Shown piece by piece: positions 63,311 to 64,000 of a DNA stretch of 64,000 nt. This stretch comes from Novosphingobium capsulatum. Its GTDB lineage: Bacteria > Pseudomonadota > Alphaproteobacteria > Sphingomonadales > Sphingomonadaceae. The notes beneath the pieces were generated by a model. The model was not told the origin of the DNA. It saw nothing but the letters and a program-made list of their open reading frames with translations, and made no database searches. The stretch lies in assembly GCA_015661825.1 (NCBI GenBank), contig DQVI01000065.1, forward strand, positions 1 through 64,000. Direction: 5' to 3'. A program made the translations under genes and the position numbers. How positions within the stretch are numbered: the stretch's first letter is position 1; each line of letters opens with the position of its first letter.

Positions 63311-63904
63311 TCAGGGGGTGATGAGGGCAATCGAGCCGATGGTGGCGCCGTTGACCTGCGCGTCCATTTCCACGGTAGTCTGCGCGATCGGGGTGGCGGT
63401 CATGGTTTGCAGCACGCCGTAGTTGACGCTCAGCATAACATCGCGCCGGTAGAGGTTGAGCAACTGCTTGTCGTCGACCAACTGGCCGCCGGTCCACGAC
63501 AGCAGCGCCTGCGTGCCATCTGCCAGTGTGAGCCGGAACGTATCGGACAGGTGGGCATCGATCGCATCGCCAAGCAGATCGCGGGCGGCGAAGGTGCTGG
63601 CCCAGATGCTGATCTGCATCTGCCGGGTCCGACGCTGGGTTTCGCGCACTGCCTGTGCGGCGCCTGTCTCGACCCAATCCATGTCGGCCTTGGTGATCAC
63701 CGTCACCCGCTCGCCCTTGAGCGGCCAGACCGAGACATGCACGGTCCCGGCTTTCAGGTCGGCGTCCAGTGTCTGCTTGTCGGGCCAGCCCACGTAGAAC
63801 TTCACGACAGCACCGATCAGCGCGACGGTGCCATCCGATGCTGGCGCGAACAGCGCGGCGATGTCGTCGGCCACGGCGTTGGCGGCATCGATATAGCTGG
63901 CCAT
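63311..63904 (-). CDS. phage neck/tail completion protein
   Basis: 197 residues. ASYIDAANAVADDIAALFAP at the start, then KFYVGWPDKQTLDADLKAGT with VHVSVWPLKGERVT near residue 60 and DLLGDAIDAHLSDTFRLTLA near 110. This fits the proteins that sit just before the sheath in Mu-like and related contractile phages and are taken as tail terminator/completion proteins. The family name is uncertain. It overlaps the gene upstream by one base. Confidence 0.65.
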   Translation of the reverse strand: MASYIDAANAVADDIAALFAPASDGTVALIGAVVKFYVGWPDKQTLDADLKAGTVHVSVWPLKGERVTVITKADMDWVETGAAQAVRETQRRTRQMQISIWASTFAARDLLGDAIDAHLSDTFRLTLADGTQALLSWTGGQLVDDKQLLNLYRRDVMLSVNYGVLQTMTATPIAQTTVEMDAQVNGATIGSIALITP

Positions 63905-64000
63905 CAGACCTCCAGAAGCGCCACGGTGAGGCGATATCCCAGGCTGTCCCAGTAGGGCGCGATCACTTGGTAGCGACTACCGAGATCGTCGATCATCACG
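63904..64000 (-). CDS. C-terminal end of a phage structural gene (partial)
   Basis: About 31 residues to the stop at 63904, reading IDDLGSRYQVIAPYWDSLGY and then RLTVALLEV. The gene continues beyond the window. By position it is probably a head-tail joining or tail-completion protein. Its stop shares one base with the next start (TGATG). Confidence 0.65.
   Translation of the reverse strand, partial: VMIDDLGSRYQVIAPYWDSLGYRLTVALLEV

Overview
The window is high-GC DNA from an alphaproteobacterium, most likely a sphingomonad close to Novosphingobium. That placement rests on the TonB-dependent receptors, the OprB porin plus membrane PQQ glucose dehydrogenase, and overall codon use; no 16S gene or other marker is present, so the genus is an inference.

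Positions 1-40920 are chromosomal. A wrecked IS256-type transposase lies at the left edge. Next come two TonB-dependent receptors, each closed by a clear terminator, and a nucleoside-hydrolase-like secreted protein that has lost the usual metal-binding aspartates. An antiporter with a cytosolic nucleotide-binding domain is translationally coupled to an OmpA-type lipoprotein, followed by an S1/P1 nuclease on the other strand. OprB and the membrane glucose dehydrogenase form a periplasmic sugar-oxidation pair. A TetR gene is divergent from an FMN/FAD demethylase of the dimethylglycine/N-methylproline type. Beside them a LysR gene is divergent from the remains of a Rieske betaine-type oxygenase and its ferredoxin reductase, fused out of frame by one internal deletion. 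The broken locus still runs into a POT peptide transporter and a CocE-like hydrolase. Then come pncB, a DHA2 exporter, glutaminase, a four-gene phosphorelay divergent from a REC-GGDEF-Hpt protein, trhO, a FUSC protein, and a fabI/DUF3141 pair.

A tRNA-Pro (TGG) at 40839-40915 and about 500 bp without a gene separate this from a contractile-tailed temperate phage (or phage-derived particle) that fills the rest of the window and runs off the right edge. Its late genes are on the minus strand. From right to left they are: neck/completion proteins, sheath, tube, a tail chaperone pair with a textbook -1 frameshift site, a completion protein, a cassette of small accessory genes partly on the other strand, tape measure, LysM/hub proteins, spike, gp25, baseplate J and I, fibre and fibre chaperone, an SGNH-esterase fibre, a beta-helix spike, and a lysis cassette (holin-like proteins, GH19 endolysin, Rz, Rz1). 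Head genes, integrase and the lysogeny module are not in view, so phage and tailocin cannot be told apart here.

The most interesting points are: (1) a free-standing HNH homing endonuclease gene sitting inside the spanin pair, apparently splitting the Rz1 signal peptide and supplying a new start; (2) a small accessory cassette in the tail operon with a 17-bp palindrome that acts as Shine-Dalgarno on both strands, one of them for a 27-residue Cys-rich peptide; (3) the A_AAA_AAG frameshift in the tail chaperone; (4) the out-of-frame oxygenase/reductase chimera; and (5) a nested inverted-repeat element between two convergent genes.
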